Part shown: positions 54,417-64,000 of the stretch, piece after piece
Numbering within the stretch: the stretch's first letter is position 1
Layout: each line of letters opens with the position of its first letter
Assembly: GCA_947646735.1 (NCBI GenBank)
Contig: CANTFK010000195.1
Coordinates: forward strand, 62,001 to 126,000
From: Peronospora farinosa
Lineage: Eukaryota > Oomycota > Peronosporomycetes > Peronosporales > Peronosporaceae
DNA: 64,000 bases
Direction: 5' to 3'
Program-made: the position numbers and the translations under genes
The notes under the pieces: generated by a model
Databases searched by the model: none
The model's input: the letters and a program-made list of their open reading frames with translations, nothing else
What the model was told of the DNA's origin: nothing

Positions 54417-55815
54417 CTAACGAGACCGATGAAGAAGTTGACTGTGAGTCGAGCGTCGCGGCCGATCAGGCGACGAGGAAGCCGAGAGGCTCCCCGTATA
54501 CGAACGAGGGATCGATAGAAAACTCGGCGATCGAGGAGAACTCCGCGCTTGACGCGGGTCTCTCATCACCAGTCGCTCCAAAATGTACAAATGGGTCTTC
54601 AGGCGGTCATACCCCTGACGGTTCCTCGTCCTCATATCGCGCAGATCCAAAGTCAGTCGCGAGACTTGACTCTCGAGATCTGCCATCTGCCTCTTCAGCG
54701 CAGCGGACTCAGCCTGCGACTGAACAGCAGCAGGGTAGGCAGCCGCGAGTAGGTGGGCGTAATCGCCACTCCTATCGGGCGCCACCTGTGTTGGTGGACA
54801 CGGAAAGGAACACGCACTTCCTTGTTGGAAGGCTGTTGGCCCACCGGTTTGTGAAGCGAAAGCTGTAAATCCTTGTCCAGTGGAAGGGTTACCAACGAGC
54901 TTTGACTCGTGTGAGCCTGTGGACGCTTTGCGCGTCGACGTGCCTGGGCTGGTGGCTGCTTATGTGAAGCAGCACCAGCTGTCTTCTTTCTGCTAGGTCC
55001 GGATGGACTAGCAGAAGAAGCGTGGCGAGAATCAATTGGGGGTCGCTTACCACCCATCATTTCATGCGCACCCTTCATGGCGAAGCTGATTAGCTGTGAC
55101 CGTTATTTCGTTGCATCTACATGCAACGTTACACGGCGCCGGAGTTCATCTTCATATTCGTCGGCTGTTCGTTAAAACGCAGCACGACTGGAATTGGGAA
55201 AGCACGACCAAGTGCTTTGCCCTGCTTTTTCCACAAAGGAAAGATGCTATAAAATTTATGAGCGTCAATAGTTGCACGCTGAAAAAGCGCTGCACTAGAC
55301 CAATCCGAGTTCATCCACTCAGATGGAGGAGGCATTGGTGGCAAGCCACTACTCACGTAGCCGCCCTCGCGACGGCGGGCTAGTTAGGTCGAAAGTGTAC
55401 TTGGTGAAGCTTTAAGCTCACACTCACCTGAGTCTGATTCTTCATTATGGATTGTCAAGACATCAGCCTGAGAAGTTACATCTGACTGAGTCGCGACTAC
55501 TCCTTTCGAAGTAGCGCGCTCAGTCTTACACACTGCGCTCGTAGGCGCAGACAACGAAATTTTACCTTCGCTTGTAGGAAGCATAGATGCTTCCTCAAGG
55601 ACGGGTGCCTCAAATGATGGGGACATATGTCCCATCAATGCACTATGCTCATCGCCACTTTGGGGTGATGGCAATGGTGTAGTCTCATTGTAATCTACAA
55701 TGAGAGACGGATCTTCATCCACATTATCGTGAGATGGAAGATTCACCTCAGTGCCTGAAGCACTGTGCGATGGCTGCGATAAATCGCGGCGCGTGCGCTT
55801 AGTGCTGGACTGCAT
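54417..55815 (-). pseudogene. Antisense ORF of element C, broken
   Basis: On the strand opposite to pol, between integrase and 3' LTR, three frames follow each other: 55815-55384 (MQSSTKRTRRDLSQPSHSAS, acidic, Ser-rich), 55356-55129 (globular, WSSAALFQRATIDAHKF) and 55078-54417. The last begins basic and Pro/Ser-rich and after a shift near 54790 ends in a coiled coil, ALKRQMADLESQVSRLTLDL. No known domain. Position, strand and the basic plus coiled-coil composition parallel the ORF in element B, although sequences are not alike. Confidence 0.6.
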
Positions 55816-55968
55816 GGGTGCCTTTTCAGGCGACCCGTCAGCCTTACACGTTTCGGTGGCATGAGTACTGAGCAGACTAAGGCGGCACGTTTATAACGGC
55901 TTGCCAGTCTCTCTGTCTCTTAGGCGATGTTTTACAGAATGTAAAAATCGTTCTAAAACGGGGGATGG

Positions 55969-56385
55969 TGTAACAGGGTATCTAGTTACACGTAAACATT
56001 AAGTAATATACTTAATGTTTGGTCTGAAAGTATCTATGATTACTTTTGACCTGTCACTTGGGTGCGATACACAAATGTGATCCACCCTTGTGAATGTGAT
56101 ATCCACTTATGGATTCACATGAGAAGGGATGACGCTAGTTGAAGCTAGGCATCGCGACGTCTCAGAAAGACGTCAGTTGCGATCTTAAATCTAGATTTAA
56201 GATCATGCGACAGGATACGCTTCTAAAGAGTCGCGTATCCGATCTATATATATATATAGATATATATAGCCAATCAGTAGTTACATATATATTTAGTTAT
56301 AATTAATTAAATATAGCTCAGTCTTGAATTTACTTAAACAAACGCACCACGCACGAGAAGCTGAAAAGCTTCTGCGTGACGTCGG
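55969..56385 (+). repeat. 3' LTR associated with copy C1
   Basis: Starts TGTAACAGGGTATC after a purine tract, contains the perfect palindrome GATCTTAAATCTAGATTTAAGATC's core around 56180-56203 and a TA-repeat, and ends around the AGAAGCTGAAAAGCTTCT hairpin. It is clearly related to the C1 and C2 5' LTRs but far more diverged than the internal regions are from each other. Confidence 0.65.
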
Positions 56386-56440
56386 TGCTTTAGTGTTAAG
56401 AAGTTTGTTGCACTCTCGCTTAAGCGAGAAGCAACTGGTA

Positions 56441-57508
56441 TTACGACTGCTTAAGCAGTGGACCAACCTCCCAACCACCCTCGCACGCAAGGGTAAGACG
56501 GTCTAACCGCTTCCTCGCTTGTGCATAAGGTGTGTGCTCGTAGTACGAGGCAACTTCATAGAAATGTTCGTCTACAATGCTGGTCTGCATATTGTTTTTG
56601 CTTTTCCTGTGCGCTTTCCATTGCTTCACGGACTTACGTGTGATGGCTAATCGCTCATCCACAAAGCGCTGAGCTTCGCTCACGCTTTTAGCATCCAGCT
56701 CGCCTATGACGCCTCCAAGAGGTCGTTCATGGGTCGACGCTGTTGATAACACTACAGTGTTATCGTGAAGGAGCACTGGCATTTCTTGCCGTGCATCCTT
56801 TGTGACACCTATAGGTGTCGTGACCACTGCTAAATTAGCAGTGTCACTAGGGAAACCTTGGCCCTCTTTGGCATTCGCACCGAGCGAAGTGAGGGGCCCT
56901 TCCCCACTAAGACTCGGGCTGCGCACAAACGAGACTGGCGTTCGAGGATGACGCAGTCCGTTAATGTAAAATGGTGTTTCACCCATACTGGTGTGAGCAC
57001 TATTATCAATAGCAAGCTCCACGAATGGCAATTGCTTTCTCCATTCTTTAGGAGTAGCTATTGTACGCAACACATCCGCCACGACTCGATTGGCCCGTTG
57101 TGTTTGGCCATCAGTTTGGGGATGATCAGCGGTTGACATGTGGAGCTTGCTACCCAGCAGCTCAAACACATGACGCCAAAAACCCGACGTAAAACGCGGA
57201 TACCGGTCCGATACTATGGACTCGGGCATCCCGTGTAGTCGGTACACACGATCCAGAAACAAGAGGGCAGCCTCTTTTCCTGAGATCTTGGTGCTACATG
57301 GTGCCAAATGCGCCATCTTTCTCAGTCTGTCTACAAAGACGACGAGCCCCGTCCTGCCTTTATGGTCAGGCGGTAAGCCAAACATGAAGTCCAAACTGAC
57401 CGACTTCCAACAATCCGTTGAAATCGGCAGTGGCTTCAATGGCGCACTGCTAGAAGGTGCAGGCTTCATGCGCTGACACTCTTCACAAGAGCGAATGTTG
57501 TTGGCCAC
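56441..57508 (-). CDS. Integrase of copy C2, fused to unrelated 3' sequence
   Basis: A 355-codon frame starting MANNIRSCEECQRMKPAPSS (zinc-finger cysteines), then the same integrase core as copy C1. The last 45 codons (DEHFYEVASYYEHTPYAQAR and on) lie beyond the duplication end at 56577 and do not match copy C1. They either preserve pol sequence lost in C1 or come from the junction. Confidence 0.8.
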   Translation of the reverse strand: MANNIRSCEECQRMKPAPSSSAPLKPLPISTDCWKSVSLDFMFGLPPDHKGRTGLVVFVDRLRKMAHLAPCSTKISGKEAALLFLDRVYRLHGMPESIVSDRYPRFTSGFWRHVFELLGSKLHMSTADHPQTDGQTQRANRVVADVLRTIATPKEWRKQLPFVELAIDNSAHTSMGETPFYINGLRHPRTPVSFVRSPSLSGEGPLTSLGANAKEGQGFPSDTANLAVVTTPIGVTKDARQEMPVLLHDNTVVLSTASTHERPLGGVIGELDAKSVSEAQRFVDERLAITRKSVKQWKAHRKSKNNMQTSIVDEHFYEVASYYEHTPYAQARKRLDRLTLACEGGWEVGPLLKQS

Positions 57509-58161
57509 CCGCCAATATAGCTGGGGCCACCAAAATTCCTCTGAAACTCGTAAGAATGTCTTTTCACGGCCCAGATGCCCACTAGATGGCGCATCATGGC
57601 ACTCGTGAAGTATATCAGCTTGAGATCTGTGTCATGAGGGACATAGATTCTCAAGGGATCACAGGGTGACAGTTGATGCCATAACAGGCCATCACTGTAG
57701 CTAAAGCAATTTAGTTTCGCTTTCAGGTGCGACGGAAGGGTAACCTTTCGTCCACCAAAATGATCAAACAGCAGGCGACAATGTTCGTTCTGACTGTAAC
57801 ACTCCTTGATATCGGAGTCCATTGAGCTCGTCACATGGTAGTCCTTCATGGCTGTCAATGTTGACGACTCAACTTGTGCTTTAGCACGAGACACACTATC
57901 CTGGGGTCTTGCCTCGAAGTCTGGTCTGCGCGATAACGCTTCAGCCAAGACATTCGACTTATCCGTCTTATATTCAACTTTGGAATTAAATTCAGAGAAG
58001 AATGTTAGCCATCTCGCCATTCTCGGAGAGAGGTGCGGTGAATTTATAGCGGTCCGCAGTGATGCGTGATCCGTATAAACCACAAAAGGTTCGTTGCCCA
58101 AGAGGTGCACCCGAAACTTTACAAGGGCATACTTAGTTGAAAGTAGCTCCTTGTCATTCAC
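57466..58161 (-). pseudogene. RNase H end of copy C2
   Basis: Same reading and same ends as 52578-53273 in copy C1, including the frameshift that separates it from the RT. Confidence 0.8.
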
Positions 58162-60064
58162 AGGGTAATTCAGGTCTGCGGCTTTTCAAAAGCCGAGACT
58201 GATACGAAATGACACGGTCAATGCCGTTGTCATCCTTTTGCATGAGCGCGCCACCGATTGCAAAATTGCTTGCATCGCAGACGACGCTAAAGGGCTTATC
58301 CGCGTCTGGCAATGCCAAGACCGGTGCCTCTACAAGAGATTGCTTCACTGAAGTTAACGCATCTTCTTGCTTCTTTGACCAAGTCCATTTTGTATCCTTT
58401 TTCAAAAGGTCAGACAATGGCTTAGTCTGCTCCGCATAATTCTTGATGTACTTATGCAAGTAATTAGCGATTCCAAGAAATTGGCGCATATTCTTCACGT
58501 GTCGTGGGACTGTCCATTCCTTTACAGCCTTTACCTTTTCTGGGTCTTCTCGTACACCATGTTTACCTACGATGCAGCCCAGCACAGGTATCTCAGGGAC
58601 CCCTATTTCGCACTTTTGCAAGGTAACGTATAATTGGGCGTCACCCAGAGTCTGCAACACAGCGTCTAAATGGCGCTTGTGCGACTCTATTGTGCTCAGA
58701 CCGCCCTCCGCCCTACTATGCACGAACAAATCGTCAAAGTAATAGGGCGCGTAGGCACGGTGCTGAATCATCACGTGAGCCACCACTCGGTTGAATGTTG
58801 CTGGAGCATTTTTCAACCCGTGTGGCATCCCAAGCCACTCCCACAGCATACCGCTTGGGGTGCTTACTGACGTTTTGGCTACATCGGTATCTCTTATGAG
58901 AACCTGATAGTAGCCATCCTTCAGATCCAAAGCGGAAAAGATAGTTGACTTTCCCATGGAATTTAACAAAGCATCTTTCCGCGGGATCGGCGTTTGAGCC
59001 GGAATGGTGGCCGTGTTCAGCTTATTATAAGCATGAACCACGCGCCATCCACCTGTTTCTTTACGCACACAGAAGGTAGGGCTGCAGTGAGGCGACTTGC
59101 TATCACGTACATGTCCCGCCTTAGCTCGCTTGTCGAAGAACTCATCGATGTAATCGACTTGTTCCTTCGGCAACAGACATTGCCTGGTCACAAAATACTT
59201 GGTGCCAGGCTCCAGGTCAATCTCGTGCCTGATGCCCCTATCGGCCGGTAGGCGGCTCGGCACTTCTGCTGGAAACACATCACGGTGTTTCCACAGAACA
59301 TCATAGAACGGGCTGTCCTTTAAGGCATCCCAGCCTTGAGCAGCGAAACGTTTCTTTTTGTCGGTCTCCAAGACGCTCTCATCCATTGTGGATGAAGCGC
59401 AACAGTCCACCACGTTCTCTTCTTGAACTGGTGCGACTATCTCGTGGATCTTTCCTTCCTTTAGTTCGGAGAGGAACAGATCCCACGTCATCTCCGAGAG
59501 ATTTACTATCTCCTCGGCAGATGCCAAGACAAGTTGGAGCACCTCAACTGAGGATGCCTCCGGCATTTTGTCTTCGACGGCCTCAAACAACTCGTTCGTA
59601 GGTCCGTCCTCTTGGACCGAGACTGATCCAAGGGTCACTCGTTTCGACGTGCCCTTGATCGTCTTAATACGTCTGGTGCTCGTTCTTCGAGTCACCACGA
59701 CCTTTGACCTGGAAGAAGGTTTCGTTGATATCTCAGCTAACGCACTCCTTCCAACCGCACCAGGCTCTTGGCTCTGTGCCGGTTCTTGTGGCGCTTGACT
59801 TCCTGTCAGCCCACCATCAACTGCCACAGGCTCTTGGCTCTGTGCAGGACCATCGGACGCATGACTACCTGTCATCGCCCCATTCACTACACCAGTCTTT
59901 TCGACCTGGGTAGGAATATGTGTCACCTGGCTTTCCGCCAGTGCACTTCCAACTACACCACTCCTTTCGAGCTGGGTAGTTCCTGGTGTCGATTGACATA
60001 CCGTCATCGCAACCTCGACTGTGTTGGACACAGCATCAGCCACATAAGCTTCTCGCAAGAGCAC
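58154..60064 (-). CDS. Reverse transcriptase of copy C2
   Basis: 636 codons, matching copy C1 except for very few residues (for example AQRQEP against AQSQEP in the spacer, RESK against RDSK before the RT). Catalytic YYFDDLFVHSR intact. Confidence 0.9.
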   Translation of the reverse strand: MLLREAYVADAVSNTVEVAMTVCQSTPGTTQLERSGVVGSALAESQVTHIPTQVEKTGVVNGAMTGSHASDGPAQSQEPVAVDGGLTGSQAPQEPAQSQEPGAVGRSALAEISTKPSSRSKVVVTRRTSTRRIKTIKGTSKRVTLGSVSVQEDGPTNELFEAVEDKMPEASSVEVLQLVLASAEEIVNLSEMTWDLFLSELKEGKIHEIVAPVQEENVVDCCASSTMDESVLETDKKKRFAAQGWDALKDSPFYDVLWKHRDVFPAEVPSRLPADRGIRHEIDLEPGTKYFVTRQCLLPKEQVDYIDEFFDKRAKAGHVRDSKSPHCSPTFCVRKETGGWRVVHAYNKLNTATIPAQTPIPRKDALLNSMGKSTIFSALDLKDGYYQVLIRDTDVAKTSVSTPSGMLWEWLGMPHGLKNAPATFNRVVAHVMIQHRAYAPYYFDDLFVHSRAEGGLSTIESHKRHLDAVLQTLGDAQLYVTLQKCEIGVPEIPVLGCIVGKHGVREDPEKVKAVKEWTVPRHVKNMRQFLGIANYLHKYIKNYAEQTKPLSDLLKKDTKWTWSKKQEDALTSVKQSLVEAPVLALPDADKPFSVVCDASNFAIGGALMQKDDNGIDRVISYQSRLLKSRRPELPCE

Positions 60065-60109
60065 ATCCTTTCCGGTGTCTTGCGTAGAGCTAGCGACTGT
60101 GCGTGTACG

Positions 60110-60499
60110 CTAGTTAATCCATGGTTGGTGTTTAGCCAACCAAGGCATGCCTAGGATAAGGTCATACGGACTCTCCATACCTAGCAATGTGAACTTCTCT
60201 TTACATGAGAAGTCACTAAAGCTGAAAGCGAGTTCAACTTGAACTTCCTCCAATTTAACGAGCGCGCCGTTCGCTAAACGAACGATCGCCTCTTCTCGCT
60301 TGCCATCCTGGCAAAGCGACTCATAACTTGCCGGTCTCTTTTTCAGAGCCGTGAGTTTTACAAATTTTTGTGATGCACCAGAATCCACGAAAAGGGTCAT
60401 CACTTGGTCATAGCCTCGTACTCGAACGCTATAAACCAAAAGAGTTGAGGTCCGACCTTTCGGAACCTCAGAGACTATGCTACCTATTTGTTCGATCAC
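60110..60499 (-). CDS. Aspartic protease of copy C2
   Basis: Matches the protease of copy C1, with DSGASQKFV and the same terminal TAG. Confidence 0.82.
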   Translation of the reverse strand: MIEQIGSIVSEVPKGRTSTLLVYSVRVRGYDQVMTLFVDSGASQKFVKLTALKKRPASYESLCQDGKREEAIVRLANGALVKLEEVQVELAFSFSDFSCKEKFTLLGMESPYDLILGMPWLAKHQPWIN

Positions 60500-60549
60500 T
60501 TTGAACTTAGGGGTAGCTTCAGAGTCCGCGACAGTAGGGTATCCCGCCC

Positions 60550-61535
60550 CTACTGCGCTCCCGCATTTCCCGACCCATCTTGGGCAGGTGCTGAACCCGT
60601 GCGTCGTGCACGCTGATTTTTCGCACCTCCCTTCGGGTTGGGCGACCTTTTGCTGGCTGCCTTAGCACCAGCAGCTACTTTGGCATAGCAGCGAGCCATC
60701 ATATGGCCTCGCTTGCCGCACTTGTAGCAGATCACATCTGCATTGTCTAACTCCATAGGAGTGGCATCAAACTTCTCGGACGACGGCCTGTAATAGGCTG
60801 TCGCCGAGGCGCTGTTGTAGGATTGCTCCTCAACTAAGGCAATGTCAATTGCCTCTTCCATCGTCGCTGGCACCTTTCTGAAAAGGGCCTGACGCGATGG
60901 GCCGTGCCGTAGACCTTTCATGAACGTAGGCACCTTAATGCTTTCCGGTATCGGACCCATATGAATGGACGCCGACAACGAACGCATCTCCTGCACATAC
61001 TCTTCCAAAGATCGCTTCGCCTGTCGTGTTCCAAAGAAGTGCGCCTGGAGTAACACTTCATTGTTAGGCGGCTGAGACATGGCGCGAATCTTTGATTTAA
61101 AATCGTTTATGATGGAAACGCATCGGCATTGACATAAGCGCAGAGTAAGCCCACTCGGACGCTTTGCCACGCAAGTTGGACATGGCATACGACACCATCC
61201 TGGCGCCGTATTCGATGAGCTGCGCCATAACCGCATTGCTCCACGGCTAAAAGACAGTGGACAATCATATGTGGGGCAGTCCCATCAAACTTCGGAGGGT
61301 CCATCCGAATGGGCCTTGGCTGATTAGGCCGGGCAGAGAGCGTCTCAACAGCTCTGTTGAGCGCCTCATTACGTGCCTGCTCAAGCCGAAGCTCATCCTG
61401 AGTCTTAGTGATGGACTCAGCGGTGGCTTGGCTGTTTTCCTCGGACGCTTTTCTACGCTGTCCGAGCACAAAAGCCTCTAATTGCTCCAACTGAGCAACA
61501 TGTTGCTCAGGAGGAAAATGTAAGAGGTTGGCCAA
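60550..61535 (-). pseudogene. Gag of copy C2
   Basis: Same two frames as copy C1 (61107-61535, then 60550 onward with the CYKCGKRGHMMARC knuckle) with the same internal frame changes. Confidence 0.8.
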
Positions 61536-62039
61536 AGCTTGTTTACCAAGTCCTTACACAAAGTGCTCTGCCACATCCCTATGATGTTGGGAGAGATGAG
61601 GAAAATTACCCCAGTTTACGTTGAAAGATATCCGTACTCACAACACACAGAAGCTTTTTTAGCTTCTCGTGCGCAGTGGTCAATGTTTAGTAATTTCAAG
61701 ACTGACTTATATTTAATAGATTTAAAAGAAATAGAAGCTTACTACTGATTAGTTAATATGTAAAGATCGGATACACGTCTCTTTTAGAAACGTATACCTA
61801 CGTACGAGCTAAAATATATTTAAACTCGCTGATGAGGTCCGTCTACGACATCACCATATAGCCTAGTCCCAACTGGGCGTCATACCCGTTGAATGCGAAG
61901 TCATCCATGGATATTACATCACGAGGTAGGTCACATTGATGTGCCTCACCCAAGTGGCAGGTCGGTACCACCGTACCCTTCTAGACCTCCCCGTTAAGTA
62001 TCATGTACTGAACGGACTCGTGTAAATTAGCCCATTACA

Positions 62040-62411
62040 CACTCTTAAACGTCTTTAAGTACTACTATACAATCTCTCGATTATTGTCAAGGGATTTGCT
62101 AGCACATATATTATCAAATTATATAATTTTGTAATGGTGCCGGGATCAAAACAGAAAGCAGTTGATACCTATGCACTATAAAACGTCGACAAGGCATTTC
62201 TATTACAAACGCAATTAATTTAAAAAAAACGTAAATGTTTTTAAGAGTCAACTGAATATCTGTTACGCCTAATGTTGACTACACCTTTTAAGTCCTCCCT
62301 TCGATTTAAAAGAAAGTAGTCACTTGGTTCCGTAGCCTTAGTTAAATTGGGCTTTTAAAGGTTTGTCTGTTATCAAAAGAGCAAATTCAATTGAATTCGG
62401 CAACACATCGT
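62040..62411. other. 3' flank of effector paralogue 2
   Basis: No gene. From about 62150 the sequence is alignable by eye with 37090-37370, the 3' flank of effector paralogue 1. Confidence 0.5.
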
Positions 62412-63905
62412 TCAAGGCGAACTTCTCTGTCGTTTCGCCGGTGGCTTGTTTGAATCGAAATCGTTCTGCCGTTTCAAAGCTTCCGGCGATCTTTTAATCA
62501 AGGCTTTTTGCAGCTTTTGAGTGAAGAAGTCCAATTTCTTGATCTCTTTCTTTGTTCCCTTGTTGACATCAAGTTTAAACGTGGAAAGCATCGTCTCAGT
62601 TGCTTTCAGATCATTCAAGGATGTTGACCTGACGAAGCCGACCCACGCGGAAAAGGCTGGGCTATTGAATAGGTCTCTATCTGTCCTGCTGAGCTCCAAT
62701 ATGTTGAAAACGTCATCCGCATTCTTCTTCTCTTCTACCCACTTCTTGTACTGATTCTCAAGTAGTGCATGAGCAATTTCTTTCGTATCAAAGCTTTTTG
62801 CGCCATCTAGCGCACCCACTAGAGCATTTTTGCTCTTAAAATAAGATGATAGTCGGTAAAGCATCACATTATATGCCTCTTCCGGGGTATTCGATATTTT
62901 TTGGACAAAGTTGACCCACTGGGAAAAAGTTGGGCTGTCAAAAGGATTGCCATTTGCCTTGTGAAGCTGCAAGAGGTCAAAAACCTTTTCGTCAGATATT
63001 TTCTCACGGGCCCATAATTCGACCTGAAAGTCGAGCAGACTTTTCGCGAGGTCTTTCCACTCAATCATATTTGCTCCCGCAACCAGAACTCTGGTTAACT
63101 CATCGCCCTCAAATTGTTTTGCGAAGACGTTAAACATCATCTTATGTTTTTCGTAGCGACTCTGGGGTAAATTGGCCACAGCCGCGGGGTATTTGGCCTT
63201 TACGAAATTGACCCACTGGAAAAAAATTGGGCTATCGAAAGGATTGCGACTTTGCTGTTTAAGCTTCAAAAGGTCGAATACTGCTGCCTCATTTTCACCG
63301 TCCTTTACCCACTTCTCGACCTGCAAATCTAGCAGTTTCATAACGACGTCTTTCTTTGGATGATTCTTTCCCAAAACTAAAGCACTGGTGAGTTTAGCAT
63401 GTTCTTTCACAAAATGATGTGCCAATAGCTCGAACATTACCTTATTTACCGCTTCCGAATCCACAAACAGTCTATTTAAAAATCTCATCCAAACGTCTAA
63501 GTCGTTGCCCATAAAGAAGTTAGAGCTGGCGACTAGAGTGTAAAAGCTTTTCTTGGTTTTCTCAATCAACGAAAGCCTTTTAACATTCGTGTATGGGCCC
63601 AAATTTGTAAACTTGTCTGGCTGAAAGGTTTTCAGTATCCTGTTAATATACTCCGGCATTTCTGCTCTCTCTTCGGACTTTTCGTTAGAGTAATTCGATA
63701 CTAGACTCGCGTTTTAGCCCGAGGATAGGGTGTAAGTAGTATTCGATGTAGTATAGTCGTAGGTGCTGCGCATGACAGGCATTCCGGAAGCCATGCTAAT
63801 AGCCAACCATGGAGTCAGCGCGAGAACAATCAACATCATCGCGTTAGATAACAGGACTGCGGCGGAGGACGTAAACAGCGCGAGGGTCTGGCAGGCAAGA
63901 TACAA
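62412..63905 (-). pseudogene. EER/WY-domain secreted effector with in-frame stop (paralogue 2)
   Basis: The start at 63905 gives a signal-peptide-like segment (MYLACQTLALFTSSAAVLLS), then a TAA at 63716-63714 in the same frame as the long downstream part. Directly after the stop come NYSNEKSEERAEMPEY with the EER motif, then a 415-codon frame of tandem WY/LWY modules with repeating LLDLQVEKW, VFDLLKL, NPFDSPIF and WVNFVKAKY positions. The C-terminus DSNKPPAKRQRSSP is a single basic, NLS-like unit. Without the signal the long frame would stay inside the pathogen. The stop may be real decay or an allelic/sequence error. Such proteins act in the host plant cell. Confidence 0.8.
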
Positions 63906-64000
63906 ACTAAGACCTCAAATGGCTGTCAGACACTTGATTATGGTGGGCGATACAAATAAACTTCGTCTGTCTTTCCCTTATTGCGAAGTTCGATTTTTTC
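63906..64000. other. Upstream flank of effector paralogue 2
   Basis: Ninety-five bases of presumed promoter; nothing further can be seen. Confidence 0.3.

Larger units (their letters stand above)
48715..56385 (+). mobile_element. Ty3/gypsy element C, copy 1
   Basis: Gag, protease, RT, RNase H and integrase follow on the plus strand, then an opposite-strand ORF, then a purine tract (ACGGGGGATGG) and a 3' LTR starting TGTAACAGGG at 55969. The 5' LTR is truncated at its outer end. The internal part to 54163 is repeated inverted at 56577-61535. Confidence 0.85.
56577..62039 (-). mobile_element. Ty3/gypsy element C, copy 2 (3'-truncated, inverted)
   Basis: Mirror image of copy C1 from its 5' LTR (start TGTAATGGGC at 62039 on the minus strand) to the middle of the integrase, where similarity stops abruptly at 56577. 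It lacks the antisense ORF and 3' LTR. Confidence 0.88.

Overview
The window reads as a plant-pathogenic oomycete of the Peronosporales (a downy mildew or Phytophthora relative). The grounds are a START-FYVE protein, very short introns with GT..AG borders (45 to about 118 bp), signal-peptide/EER/WY-type effector genes, and Ty3/gypsy elements of the kind known from oomycetes. This assignment is inference from gene content; no species marker was found.

Left part (1-18.2 kb) is gene-containing. It holds the 5' end of TOR kinase (cut by the window edge), ribosomal protein eL34 with one intron, a tRNA-Arg(TCG), a START-FYVE protein, a decayed SHAQKYF Myb, a histone deacetylase with one homopolymer frameshift, an elongin-B-like ubiquitin-fold protein, an asparagine synthetase domain protein (ASNSD1 type), a DHHC palmitoyltransferase and a four-helix Orai-like membrane protein. 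HDAC/elongin-B-like and ASNSD1/DHHC are divergent pairs; an ACCGGTAT palindrome recurs in their promoters and upstream of TOR.

Middle part (18.5-37.1 kb) is nested transposons. An old gypsy element (A) is split by a 12.26-kb gypsy element (B, minus strand, 19958-32219). Element B has LTRs, a primer binding site, a 4-bp target duplication, gag, protease, RT, two RNase H domains, integrase with chromodomain, and an opposite-strand ORF between pol and the 3' LTR. Further right, a 2.6-kb hAT element with a perfect 8-bp target duplication sits inside an older inverted-repeat element.

Right part (37-64 kb) is a graveyard of duplicated and broken genes. It contains two paralogous EER/WY effector pseudogenes, one followed by a relic tail of tandem DLNEPPAKRQ repeats that look like EAR repression motifs. 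It also contains a broken monoglyceride-lipase-like hydrolase, an inverted fragment carrying pieces of the DHHC and Orai-like genes, an S9 peptidase relic, and two almost identical gypsy copies (C1, C2) facing each other tail to tail as a 5-kb-arm inverted repeat. C1 and C2 share the same disabling mutations, and C1 also carries an antisense ORF after pol.

The most unusual recurring signal is a set of four near-perfect short palindromes (19-36 bp arms, 5-16 nt loops), at about 26.1, 34.5, 37.7 and 48.06 kb. Each sits at or next to a break in a reading frame, which suggests template-switch mutation or a repeated assembly artefact. The best candidates for new biology are this mutational signature, the antisense ORFs in two distinct gypsy families, and the DLNEPP-repeat effector tail.
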